Assembly: GCF_041276565.1 (NCBI RefSeq)
Contig: NZ_JBGGGR010000008.1
Span: forward strand, 1-9,863
Reading direction: 5' to 3'
Source: Phytoplasma sp041276565
GTDB lineage: Bacteria; Bacillota_I; Bacilli_A; Acholeplasmatales; Acholeplasmataceae
DNA length: 9,863 nucleotides
Shown here: positions 1 through 7,604 of the stretch, in pieces
Numbering within the stretch: the stretch's first letter is position 1
How the letters are laid out: each line of letters opens with the position of its first letter
The notes under the pieces: model-generated
Database searches by the model: none
Told to the model about the DNA's origin: nothing
What the model saw: only the letters and a program-made list of their open reading frames with translations
Program-made: the position numbers and the translations under genes

Positions 1-357
1 AAAAAAATTTATTTTAAAAACTCTTTTATTTTTTTAAATAAAAAATCATTAATAAAAAGTATTATTAAAATTTAATAATTTAAAAATATATCAATATTAT
101 TATATATAATTTTATAAATAATGAACCTAATAAATTATATAAAAAAAATTTAAACATTTTTTATAATAATAATTTTTCAATAAATAATTTAATTTTAAAT
201 GGTTATTTGGATTGACAACGTTTTAAGATTTCCATTTTATTGTCTTTTAAAACTTTTTTTATAATTTACAACAAATTATCAAATAAAGAAAAATTAATCT
301 AAATGGAATCTAGTTTTAATAAAAAAAATTAAAAAAATAAAGTAGTTTTTTAATCCC
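1..357. other. A/T-rich stretch without a recognisable gene
   Basis: I see no coding region here on either strand. The longest ATG-started frames run about ten codons, for example near 121 on the plus strand and near 238 on the minus strand. The sequence is almost entirely A and T, with a slightly more mixed patch at 200-240. It lies beyond the terminator that ends the minus-strand genes, so it is probably intergenic or fully decayed DNA next to the integrase remnant. No tandem repeat or tRNA-like fold was recognised by eye. Confidence 0.6.
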
Positions 358-381
358 AAAAAAAGTGGTACAAAACCACTT
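358..381 (-). terminator. Rho-independent terminator after the integrase remnant
   Basis: AAGTGGT (363-369) and ACCACTT (375-381) are perfect inverted repeats around a 5-base loop. Read on the minus strand, the 7-bp stem with its GC-containing core runs straight into seven T residues (plus-strand A at 358-364). This is a classic intrinsic terminator for minus-strand transcription. It would end the transcript of the integrase remnant and possibly of the genes upstream of it. The plus-strand reading has no T run, so it is one-directional. Confidence 0.75.
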
Positions 382-392
382 AAAATATAATT

Positions 393-438
393 AAACTTTA
401 ATTTAAAAACAATTTATTTGTTTTTTAAATTAAAGTTT
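393..438 (-). repeat. Long A/T hairpin over the integrase stop codon
   Basis: The arms at 393-412 and 418-438 are inverted repeats of about 20 bp, differing by one extra A in the right arm, around a loop of about 5 bases. The right arm covers the stop codon (430-432) of the integrase catalytic frame. It sits just before the GC-containing terminator at 358-381, so the two may act as a tandem terminator or as a 3'-end stabilising structure. The pairing is seen directly; the role is inferred. Confidence 0.6.
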
Positions 439-1467
439 TTGAAAAATTTGATCTAAATATTTTTTCTTTTGTTTAAAATTAGGATGAACATAAAAATCTA
501 AAGTAGTTTTGATATTAGAATGCTCCAACAAGACACTAACTGTTTTATAATCCGCTTCATTTTCAATTAAACGAGCAGCGAAACTATGTCTTAAACCATG
601 AAAATTTAAAAAAGGAATCTTTAACAATTCTAAAACTTGATGATAATAATAATCGAAACGTCGAGGTTCTAATGGCTTCAAACCATTCGTTAACACAAAA
701 AAATGAGGAAACAAATTTTTTTTAAAAGGTTTTAAAGTTTTTAATAAATTTTGAGATAAAGGAATTTCTCGAAAAGCGTTTATTGTTTTAACATCTGTTA
801 ATTTAATTTGTGTTTTACGAGACCGTGCCTTAGAATTAATTTTTTTGATCCGTTGTAAAGTATGAACGATTCTAAAAAATCCTGTTTTAAAATCTAAATC
901 ACCCCACCACAACCCACAAATCTCGCCAATTCTTAAACCAGTTTGTAAAGTGATTAATAATCCTAAATTCTTCCAACTAAAATGATTTTGACAATATAAA
1001 AATAATTTTTTTATAATTCGTTTTAGTTAAAATTTTGGTAACATGAGGTTTTAAAGCGGAAGGATATTGAAAATTAAAAGTCATTTGTGGCTGATGACTA
1101 TTTTTAATACCGAATTGTAAAATCATTTTTAAAACTAAAATATAGTTTTTAATCGTCTTTACTTTAAAACCATTTTTTTTTTTTTTTTAAAAAAACAAAA
1201 TGAAAGATTGTATTTCAGCTTCTTTAATGTGAGAATATTGTTGAAAATAAGGATTTAAATGTTTATAAATAATTAAATAATAAACTGCTTGAGTTGATTC
1301 TTTAATGTAATTTTTTTGGTTCGAAACCATTTTCGACTTAAAGTTGTAAAATTTTTTTTGACATTATCAAATTCTTTCTTTTTAAGATTTATTTCATTTG
1401 GCTTGCGCCACTTTTTTTGGATACAAAAATAAGAAAGAAAATAATAATCAAAAAAAATCTTTAATAT
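430..1467 (-). pseudogene. Decayed tyrosine recombinase / phage-type integrase
   Basis: The coding sequence is recognisable over about 1 kb but is split between two frames. The 5' part (about 1467-1276) reads KEFDNVKKNFTTLSRKWFRT, like the start of a phage or ICE integrase. The middle (about 1324-980, other frame) carries a SAM-like core-binding region (KESTQAVYYLIIYKHLNPYF) with an in-frame TAA at 1187-1189. The 3' part (1026-430) returns to the first frame and holds the whole catalytic core: TGLRIGEI (first Arg), a Lys before INAFREIPL, HGLRH (His and Arg), LEHS (His) and FYVH (Tyr nucleophile). Both frame changes lie at or near runs of seven A (minus strand; 1311-1317 and 1006-1012), and the stop is at the edge of a 16-base run at 1173-1188. 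No ATG opens the first part. An apparent TTG start at 912 cuts off the first catalytic Arg and is an artefact. Such recombinases move phages and integrative elements, and no partner genes of an element are visible here. Sequencing error at homopolymers is the alternative to true decay. Confidence 0.8.
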
Positions 1468-1484
1468 TTAAAATAAATATTTTT
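1450..1484 (-). terminator. Possible weak terminator after the 205-aa membrane gene
   Basis: AATATTT (1463-1469) and AAATATT (1475-1481) form a perfect 7-bp A/T stem with a 5-base loop directly after the stop codon of the 205-aa gene. Read on the minus strand, a T run follows (plus A at 1451-1457) a few bases downstream. With no G-C pair the stem is weak, so it may only partly stop transcription. Confidence 0.35.
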
Positions 1485-2102
1485 TTATTCTAAGCTTTCT
1501 AATAAATATCGAAAACTAGGTAATAATTTCAACAGACAAAAAATACTAAAAACAAAATTAACCACAAAAGGAACAAAACTATAAATAAAAGAAAAAAGCA
1601 TAATATTCTGTTCTAAAAAAGGTAATTTCGTACCATGGCTTAAAATCGCTGGAGCGTAAATAAAACAAGTAGAAAGAAATAAAAAAAACATTCTCACTAA
1701 ACAAACTATTAAAAAAAGAAAAAAAATTTTTTTCGTATTTAAGGAATCTCTTTTTTTAACAAAACAAAATCCTGAAATGTTCAAAACCCAATCAGATAAA
1801 AAATAATCTAAAAAAATAGATAACCAAATTTCTTTATGATTCAAATTTAAACTTTCAGCGAAAGCGAAAAAAGAAGCAAAACTTCTTGAAAAATGCCAAA
1901 AAGAATAGAACAAAGAAATAAAAAAAACACTTTTAAAACCTAATAAAACCCCACCTAAAAAGATAACGATAAGAGGCAATTTAAAAAGATTAGAAAAAAA
2001 ATAAATTTTAAAAATTTGCAAAAACGAAAAAAAATCTAATAAAATAACTATACTTATAAAAAAAGAAATAATTATAACTTTTTTTAAAAAAAGTTGTTTC
2101 AT
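1485..2102 (-). CDS. Six-helix membrane protein, likely ECF transporter S component (ThiT-like)
   Basis: This 205-aa protein is very hydrophobic, with about six predicted membrane helices (roughly residues 8-28, 42-55, 57-70, 91-112, 125-149 and 166-191). The layout resembles ThiT-type substrate-binding (S) subunits of energy-coupling-factor vitamin transporters. A helix pair around LPLIVIFLGGVLLGFKSVFF is followed by a Trp-containing helix, then FLDYFLSDWVLNISGF, matching the family's 'LDY..AF...G..G' region. Next come RMFFLFLSTCFIYAPAI, matching 'R...H..SG..F', and a final Asn-containing helix. If correct, it binds a vitamin or precursor and works with shared EcfT and EcfA subunits encoded elsewhere. 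GAGGA about 10 bases before the ATG supports the start. It lies 73 bases after the 142-aa gene, probably in the same transcript. The family call is from remembered sequence pattern only, and the substrate is unknown. It could be an unrelated membrane protein. Confidence 0.5.
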   Translation of the reverse strand: MKQLFLKKVIIISFFISIVILLDFFSFLQIFKIYFFSNLFKLPLIVIFLGGVLLGFKSVFFISLFYSFWHFSRSFASFFAFAESLNLNHKEIWLSIFLDYFLSDWVLNISGFCFVKKRDSLNTKKIFFLFLIVCLVRMFFLFLSTCFIYAPAILSHGTKLPFLEQNIMLFSFIYSFVPFVVNFVFSIFCLLKLLPSFRYLLESLE

Positions 2103-2175
2103 TAATTAAAATCCTCAAAGAAATTTTTTCTTAATTTCAAATTTTTATCAAAAGAAATATTTTTAATAATTATTT

Positions 2176-2604
2176 TTATTTTAAACGAAATATTATTCTA
2201 AAAATTAATTCTAAAAAATATATAAAAAAAGGATATGAGATAAATAGCCAAATTCCCACAACAGCCCCAACAAAAAAACCGATACTCATCCCGATAAAAC
2301 CTTTTTTATAAACAAACAAAGCGATAAAAAAAATAATACCTATAAACATTGATTTAAATCCGATTAAATTTTGTTCCTCAGGTTCTGCATCATGTATTTT
2401 TTCAATTTCAGATGGTTTTATGCTATGATCTGCTCTGTTTTTATAAAATTCCCTATTAATATTAAACAAAAGAGATAAACTAATCAAAATAAAAGCTAAA
2501 GAAAACAATAAAATGCAAAAGTACTTATTTTCTTTAGAAAAATAAAAAAGCGTTTTTTCTTTTAATAATAAAAATATTTTCTTAAAACTGTTCATTAATA
2601 ACAT
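2176..2604 (-). CDS. Unknown small membrane protein (142 aa)
   Basis: I do not recognise a family. The N-terminus is basic (KK, KEK), followed by a membrane helix at about residues 28-48. A polar, charged segment follows at about 50-83 (NREFYKNRADHSIKPSEIEK, then DAEPEEQN), then two or three hydrophobic stretches at about 85-99, 103-120 and 120-138, the first pair separated by a YKKG turn. The Gly-rich SIGFFVGAVVGIW stretch suggests close helix packing. AAGGAGA ends two bases before the first ATG, a short spacing. A second ATG three codons on (2595) has a long spacing of about 12, so the start is uncertain by three residues. It follows dnaE by 37 bases with no terminator, so co-transcription with lysS-dnaE is likely. 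No catalytic motif is visible. Confidence 0.7.
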   Translation of the reverse strand: MLLMNSFKKIFLLLKEKTLFYFSKENKYFCILLFSLAFILISLSLLFNINREFYKNRADHSIKPSEIEKIHDAEPEEQNLIGFKSMFIGIIFFIALFVYKKGFIGMSIGFFVGAVVGIWLFISYPFFIYFLELIFRIIFRLK

Positions 2605-2641
2605 AATCTCCTTTTTTATTAATTTCTATAAACAAAAAAAA

Positions 2642-5353
2642 TTAAAAAATAAAATAAGTTAAATTAAAACCAAAAATTCTGCTAATTTCTTTTTGTAAGA
2701 TTTCAGGAGATAATTCTTTATTTATAACTTTTGTATTTTGAGGTAAATAACGTCTATGTTCAAAATATTCAAACAAATCAACTTCATTTAATAAATCGTT
2801 TTTATTAAAATCAAAATTGTCACAAATACCAGACAAAAATAAATCTTTCAAGACGTTATTATTTAACACTGTCCGACATCTATTGATGAAGTCATAAACA
2901 TCCGAAAATATTCTTTTTTTTCTTTCCTTAATAATAAAAGAAGCTGTCACTGGACTAACACTTTTAATTAAAGTAAAAGGTAATCCGATAGTTCCTTCAT
3001 CTGTTAATTGGTATTCTAAATCACTTGCTAAAATATCAGGAAGAAAGATTTTGATTGATTTTTGTTTTTGAATCTGTGTTAAAATTTTATTTGTTTCAGT
3101 CGGATTTTTTTGAGACTCTTCTAAAATAACTTTTAAAAAAAAGATTAAATAATGTGTTTTCAAAAAAGCCATTCGATAGCTAATTAAAGAATAAGCCACA
3201 CTATGACTTTTATTAAAACTATAATCAGAAAATTTCAAAATATAGTCATAAATTTTAAGTGATAAACGTAAAGAATTTCCGTTACGCTGACTCAATTCTA
3301 AAAAATTTTTTTTATTTCGATCTTCTTCAAGATTGGAATTTTTTTTCGAAATCATATATCTCATAAAAATTTCTGCTTCACCAAAATCACAACCCAAAAC
3401 ATGTACGACGATTTCCATAATTTGTTCTTGATAAAGAATCAAACCGTTGGTATTTTCTAAAATATGTCCGATAGATTGATATATTTCTTCATCCATCAAA
3501 AAATTTCTTTTTTTGGTTTTATTATAATGATAATTATTTATATAATGAATTTGACCCGGTCGATTCAAAGCTAAAACAGCTATAAAATCTTGAAAATTAG
3601 AAGGTTTAATTGTTCTTAAAACTTTTTTAGCTGAAACGGATTCTAATTGAAAAATATATTCTGTCTGACCATCTTGCAGTAATTGATAAGTTTCTTTATC
3701 ATCTAAAGAAAATTGATCCCAAAAAATTTTTTCTTTTCTTTTTTTATTAATTTCTTTTAAAATTTTATCTATTAAAGTTAAACTTTTTAAACTTAATAAA
3801 TCGATTTTTACCAATCCTATTTTCTCTAAATATTTAGCCTCTAATTGAGTTTGATACAAAAAAGGAGAATTACTATTGGTATTTTTTTCTAAAGGAATAA
3901 ATTGAAGTAAATTTTTATTACTAATAATAATACCTGCTGGATGGTTCCGTGTAAATTGCGGCATTCCTTCCAATTGAGAAATAATTTGCTTTTGTTTATG
4001 CTCTTGATATTTCAAAAATGGAAATTTTTTTTGATAATTTAAATAATTAGAATTTTTTTCAAAAGATTTTTGAGTTAAAGTACTAAAAGTAATGATATTA
4101 GATGTATATTCTGAACCATACTTTTTAAAAATATATTCTAATATAAGATATATTTTATCATCAGGAAAATCTAAATCAATATCTGGTTTTTTATTTCTTT
4201 TAGAATTCAAAAACCTTTCAAAAAGAAGATTATAAAATATAGGATCTACTTCTGTAATTCCTAAACAAAAACAAACCAAAGAACCAGACGAAGAACCTCT
4301 CCCTGGACCGACAAAAATCTCTTCTTTTTTAGCGAAATTAACTAAATCAGCTACAATCAAAAAATAATCTTCAAAATGCATATCTCGAATAACTTTTAAT
4401 TCTTCATCAAGTCTTTTTTGATAAAGAACAAATTGAGAATCTGAAGAAGAAAAATTTTTTTTCAAAAAATCTGAAGTCAATTTCTTTAAATATTGAAAAG
4501 AATCACTTTCAGAAGTTTGTTTAAATTGAGGTAAATATAAACCAGGAGGAAAAATATTGATATATTCAATTTTCGAAATAAATTCATTTAAATTTAAAAA
4601 TTCATATTCTTCTGAATAGGAAGAATATTTATCTTTAATTTCTTGACTACTCAAAAATAAAAAAGAAACTTCTTTTTCTTCTTTTTCTAAAAAATCTAAA
4701 GAACTATGTGTTTCTTCTTGTTCAACATGAAATAATTTTAATAATAAATCATGTGCTTCTTCTTGTTCTGGTTCCAAAAAATTAGTTTTATGAACAGGAA
4801 CAATCTTAATTTTTAATTCTTTAATGATATCTAAAAAAATATAAACAAAAAGTTCTAAATAACCAGACTGTAATGAAAGACCAAAAAAAAACAAAGTCAA
4901 AGTTTCTTTTAATTTTAGTAAAATTTTTTCTATCAATTTACCTTCCATCATTTTAAAAAAAACAAATTCGATATTCGGTAAAATAAAAAAAAGACCTTCT
5001 TGTAATTTTTCTAATTCTTCTAAAGAAATATCTTTTTGTTCTGTTTTAACTAAATTAGAGATTTGAATTAAATGACGCACTCCTAAATCATTCGTGGCGT
5101 AAACTAAAAGACCGATTCGTTTTTCTTTGGAAAGAAGATTATTCAAAGATAAATAGACTTTAGTTCCTAAAATAGGTTTGATTTTATATTTTCGACAAAT
5201 AAAAAGAAATTCTTGCATTCCATATAAATTTTGATCATCACTTAAAGCGATAAAATCATATTCATTTTCTTTCGCTTTTTTAACTAAAGATTCTAAATCA
5301 GGAATACTTTCCATAAGACTATAATAACTTTGAACATAAAAAACACCTGTCAT
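2642..5353 (-). CDS. dnaE: DNA polymerase III subunit alpha (DnaE type), short form
   Basis: This replicative C-family DNA polymerase has 903 aa. In order: PHP domain (about 1-260), then the polymerase core with GPGRGSSSGSLV (349-360), KPDIDLDFPDD (catalytic Asp391 and Asp393), HPAGIIIS (471-478), KIDLLSLKSL (third Asp, 518), LNRPGQ (596-601), LYQEQIMEI (640-648) and NKSHSVAYSLISYRMAFLKT (714-733), and an HhH-like region around 789-845. The start was taken at the Met of MTGVFYVQ because AGAGG lies 7 bases before it; an upstream in-frame Met would overlap lysS. The PHP metal ligands are eroded: the usual H.H motif reads YVQS and the usual DH reads SDDQN, so no PHP exonuclease activity is expected. 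The protein ends at the point where longer DnaE proteins read LGFYLS.HP, so the OB fold and tau-binding region are absent. Short DnaE forms are known in mollicutes, where a separate PolC usually carries proofreading. It is coupled to lysS upstream. Confidence 0.95.
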   Translation of the reverse strand: MTGVFYVQSYYSLMESIPDLESLVKKAKENEYDFIALSDDQNLYGMQEFLFICRKYKIKPILGTKVYLSLNNLLSKEKRIGLLVYATNDLGVRHLIQISNLVKTEQKDISLEELEKLQEGLFFILPNIEFVFFKMMEGKLIEKILLKLKETLTLFFFGLSLQSGYLELFVYIFLDIIKELKIKIVPVHKTNFLEPEQEEAHDLLLKLFHVEQEETHSSLDFLEKEEKEVSFLFLSSQEIKDKYSSYSEEYEFLNLNEFISKIEYINIFPPGLYLPQFKQTSESDSFQYLKKLTSDFLKKNFSSSDSQFVLYQKRLDEELKVIRDMHFEDYFLIVADLVNFAKKEEIFVGPGRGSSSGSLVCFCLGITEVDPIFYNLLFERFLNSKRNKKPDIDLDFPDDKIYLILEYIFKKYGSEYTSNIITFSTLTQKSFEKNSNYLNYQKKFPFLKYQEHKQKQIISQLEGMPQFTRNHPAGIIISNKNLLQFIPLEKNTNSNSPFLYQTQLEAKYLEKIGLVKIDLLSLKSLTLIDKILKEINKKRKEKIFWDQFSLDDKETYQLLQDGQTEYIFQLESVSAKKVLRTIKPSNFQDFIAVLALNRPGQIHYINNYHYNKTKKRNFLMDEEIYQSIGHILENTNGLILYQEQIMEIVVHVLGCDFGEAEIFMRYMISKKNSNLEEDRNKKNFLELSQRNGNSLRLSLKIYDYILKFSDYSFNKSHSVAYSLISYRMAFLKTHYLIFFLKVILEESQKNPTETNKILTQIQKQKSIKIFLPDILASDLEYQLTDEGTIGLPFTLIKSVSPVTASFIIKERKKRIFSDVYDFINRCRTVLNNNVLKDLFLSGICDNFDFNKNDLLNEVDLFEYFEHRRYLPQNTKVINKELSPEILQKEISRIFGFNLTYFIF

Positions 5354-5363
5354 TTCGAAACCT

Positions 5364-6866
5364 CTAATAAAATTTTTTATTTTTTTTGTTAACAGCGAAA
5401 TGAGGAAATAAAATAACATCTCTGATATTAGAAGTATTAGTTAAAAACATACATAAACGATCTATCCCGATGCCTAAACCACCTGTTGGAGGCATTCCGT
5501 ATTCTAAAGTTTCAACAAATTCTGTATCAATTTCTTCGACTTCGTCGTTTCCTAAATGTTTTTGTAATAATTGTTCTTGAAAACGTTTTTTTTGTTCAAT
5601 GGGATCATTTAATTCTGTAAAAGCATTAACTAATTCTTTCCCTGCGATAAATAATTCAAATCTATCAACAAAGTCTTCGTTACCAATTATTTTATTAGCT
5701 AAAGGACTTATTTCGTAAGGATAATTATAAATAAAAGTAGGTTGAATTAAAGTACCTTCAACAAATTGTTGAAAAAAAACATCTATAACATGACCTTTAG
5801 TAAAAAAAGGTTCTATTTTAATATCATGTTTTTTAGCTATTTCTAAACTTTCTTCAAGTGTCATTTCTTGACGAAAATCAATATTTGTTTTTTCTTTAAT
5901 TATATCAACCATATCATATTTATAAAATTTACTAAAATCAATATGATGTTCTTGATAATCAAAATCTAATTTACCTAAAACTTTCAGACAAACTTCTTTT
6001 AATAATTCTTCAGTTAAAACCATTATATCTTTAACGTTAGCGTAAGCTAAATAAGCTTCTACTGTTGTAAACTCTGGATTATGAGTAGCATCGATTCCCT
6101 CATTACGGAAAATTCTTCCTATTTCATAAACAGCTTTCATCCCACCAACAATTAATTTTTTCAATGGTATTTCAGTAGCTATTCTTAAGAAAAAATTAGA
6201 TCCTAAAGCGTTATGATGTGTAATAAATGGTTTAGCTAAAGCACCTGCTGAAAAAGAATTTAAAATAGGTGTTTCAACTTCTAAAAAACCTCGTTCATCA
6301 AAAAAATTTCTAATAGATTTAAAAATTAAATTACGTTGAAGAAATCTTTTTCTTGTTTCTGGATTAACGATAAGATCAATATATCTTTTTTTTCTAATAT
6401 ATTCTTTATTTTTTAAACCTTTATATTTATCAGGTAAAGGAATTAAACTTTTACTTAAATGAATAAATTTTAAAGCTTTAACAGTTAATTCATTTGTTTT
6501 TGTTTTAAATAAAAAACCGTAAATACCTATAATATCTCCTAAATCAGAATTTTCATAAATTTGAAAATCTTTTTCAGGAATAATTTTTTTATTAACATAA
6601 ACTTGAATAGAAGCATCAAAATCTTGTAAATTTAAAAAACCAGCTTTACCTTGCAATCTCTTAGTGATAATTCTACCCGCGATCGAAACATGAATGTTTT
6701 CTTCTAATAATTCAGAAGAGTTTTTTGATTTATGATTTTTAATAATATCTTCTGTATTGTCTTTTACAACAAAATAATTACTAAAAGGTTCTACTTTTAA
6801 TTTTTTTAAATCATCTATTTTTTTGATTCTAATAAGAGATTGTTCGTTTTTGTTTTGTGTATCCAT
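5364..6866 (-). CDS. lysS: Lysyl-tRNA synthetase, class II
   Basis: The enzyme charges tRNA-Lys with lysine using ATP, in the cytoplasm and as a homodimer in this family. Its 500 aa is full length. The N-terminal anticodon-binding OB fold is at about 55-140 (VSIAGRIITKR, then GFLNLQD). The catalytic domain shows motif 1 around RGFLEVETPILNSFSAGAL (192-210), motif 2 FRNEGIDATHNPEFT (253-267) with its ATP-contacting Arg, and motif 3 GGLGIGIDRLCMFLT (462-476). The lysine-site region ELVNAFTELNDP (411-422) is also present. The start follows GGA five bases upstream; a nearby upstream ATG is out of frame. It is the first gene after the rnpB terminator and heads the lysS-dnaE-membrane-protein run. 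Its TAG stop overlaps the AGAGG of dnaE, suggesting translational coupling. Nothing looks broken. Confidence 0.97.
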   Translation of the reverse strand: MDTQNKNEQSLIRIKKIDDLKKLKVEPFSNYFVVKDNTEDIIKNHKSKNSSELLEENIHVSIAGRIITKRLQGKAGFLNLQDFDASIQVYVNKKIIPEKDFQIYENSDLGDIIGIYGFLFKTKTNELTVKALKFIHLSKSLIPLPDKYKGLKNKEYIRKKRYIDLIVNPETRKRFLQRNLIFKSIRNFFDERGFLEVETPILNSFSAGALAKPFITHHNALGSNFFLRIATEIPLKKLIVGGMKAVYEIGRIFRNEGIDATHNPEFTTVEAYLAYANVKDIMVLTEELLKEVCLKVLGKLDFDYQEHHIDFSKFYKYDMVDIIKEKTNIDFRQEMTLEESLEIAKKHDIKIEPFFTKGHVIDVFFQQFVEGTLIQPTFIYNYPYEISPLANKIIGNEDFVDRFELFIAGKELVNAFTELNDPIEQKKRFQEQLLQKHLGNDEVEEIDTEFVETLEYGMPPTGGLGIGIDRLCMFLTNTSNIRDVILFPHFAVNKKNKKFY

Positions 6867-6930
6867 AAAATTCCATTTATAAACCTTTTTTATATATAAA
6901 AAAAATATTTAAAATTATTATCTAATATAA

Positions 6931-6936
6931 ATTATA
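6931..6936 (-). promoter_or_regulatory. Candidate -10 box for lysS
   Basis: The minus strand carries a perfect TATAAT about 65 bases before the lysS start and after the rnpB terminator, so a promoter for the lysS operon is expected here. No good -35 box lies 16-18 bases upstream. In such A/T-rich DNA a TATAAT can arise by chance, and GATAAT and TATATT a little further downstream are alternatives. Confidence 0.35.
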
Positions 6937-6984
6937 TAAAAAAATAAATAATTTTTTCGATATAATAAGAAATTTAATCTCTTA

Positions 6985-7023
6985 AATAAAAAAAAGAACC
7001 TTTCAGAAAAAAGATTCTTTTTT
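6985..7023 (-). terminator. Terminator of rnpB
   Basis: On the minus strand AAAAAAGAATC (7023-7013) pairs with GGTTCTTTTTT (7000-6990) through one G-U pair, with a 12-base loop, and the T run continues to 6988. The hairpin starts right after the closing helix of RNase P RNA, as expected for its transcription terminator. It separates rnpB from the lysS operon. Confidence 0.75.
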
Positions 7024-7481
7024 AAAAAATAACATTAATAAGCCATGTTCTGTTCTTATTTATTGAATAAATTACTTATACAATAAATAAGCAGTGACCA
7101 TTTATCTCTATTTTTATTTCTAAAAATAGCATAAAAACCAACCATAAAATTATTTCATTAGGAAAATTGATTTTTACATGCTCCTACCATAATTTTAGAT
7201 TATTAGCTTGAGGGGTTTACCGCGTTTCACCTAATTATTTCTAATTAACTCGTCTCTGTGGCACTTTATTTTTTTATCTTCATAGATAGATTATAAACAC
7301 AAAAAAACCCTTAGAAAATAAAAAAGCCGTTACCCGAAATTAATCAAGTACCTTAAGTTATTTGTTCCTTAAGCACAAAAACTACATGCTTTCCTAACAA
7401 CATGTGCTAACATGGACTTTCCTAAACTTAATTTTACTTTGATATAAAATTAAACCTCGATCACTACTTTGTTATTTTTCA
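7024..7481 (-). ncRNA. rnpB: RNase P RNA, type B (Firmicutes form)
   Basis: This is the catalytic RNA that, with the RnpA protein, trims the 5' leader from pre-tRNAs. Minus-strand landmarks match the Bacillus-type RNA in order: AGGAAAGTCCATG (P4 5' side, near 7423), AAGTGCCACAGAGACGAG (near 7265-7248), ACGCGGTAAACCCCTC (near 7225-7210), GGTAGGAGCATG (near 7190) and ACAGAACATGGCTTA (P4 3' side, near 7053-7039). The ends close with a perfect 10-bp P1 helix (7470-7479 with 7025-7034). Two further perfect hairpins fit variable helices: an 11-bp stem (7055-7065 with 7081-7091) and a 9-bp stem capped by a GAAA tetraloop (7108-7129). Peripheral helices are nearly all A-U. It has its own -10 box and terminator. 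The 5' end is set from P1 and the promoter, within a few bases. Confidence 0.93.
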
Positions 7482-7486
7482 ACATT

Positions 7487-7492
7487 ATTATA
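7487..7492 (-). promoter_or_regulatory. -10 box of the rnpB promoter
   Basis: TATAAT on the minus strand sits 7-8 bases before the inferred 5' end of RNase P RNA (about 7480), the right spacing for a vegetative sigma factor promoter. The -35 region 16-18 bases upstream is only T-rich and matches the consensus poorly. Confidence 0.6.
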
Positions 7493-7604
7493 ACAAAATT
7501 TACAAAAAGAAATATATAAAAATAAACAAATCATTTTCTTTTATTTTTGTTGTTTATAACAAACTTTTTTTATTTAAAAGAAATTATTGATTTTATTTAA
7601 TAAA

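Noticed and set aside
212..240. TTGACA, a 17-base spacer and TTTTAT on the plus strand, a possible promoter.
   Set aside because: The -10 match is poor and no plus-strand gene follows, so in A/T-rich DNA it is most likely chance.
430..912. A 160-aa integrase C-terminal protein starting at a TTG at 912.
   Set aside because: The same frame continues upstream to 1026 and includes TGLRIGEI with the first catalytic Arg, so the TTG start is not real and the whole locus is better described as one pseudogene.
1173..1188. The 16-base homopolymer as a genuine functional element on its own.
   Set aside because: It falls inside the integrase coding sequence and is explained by Lys codons plus run expansion or sequencing error. 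It is reported only as part of the broken gene.
5354..5419. An in-frame upstream Met would add 22 residues to DnaE.
   Set aside because: The extension overlaps the end of lysS, is not PHP-like, and has no ribosome binding site as good as the AGAGG before the chosen ATG at 5353.
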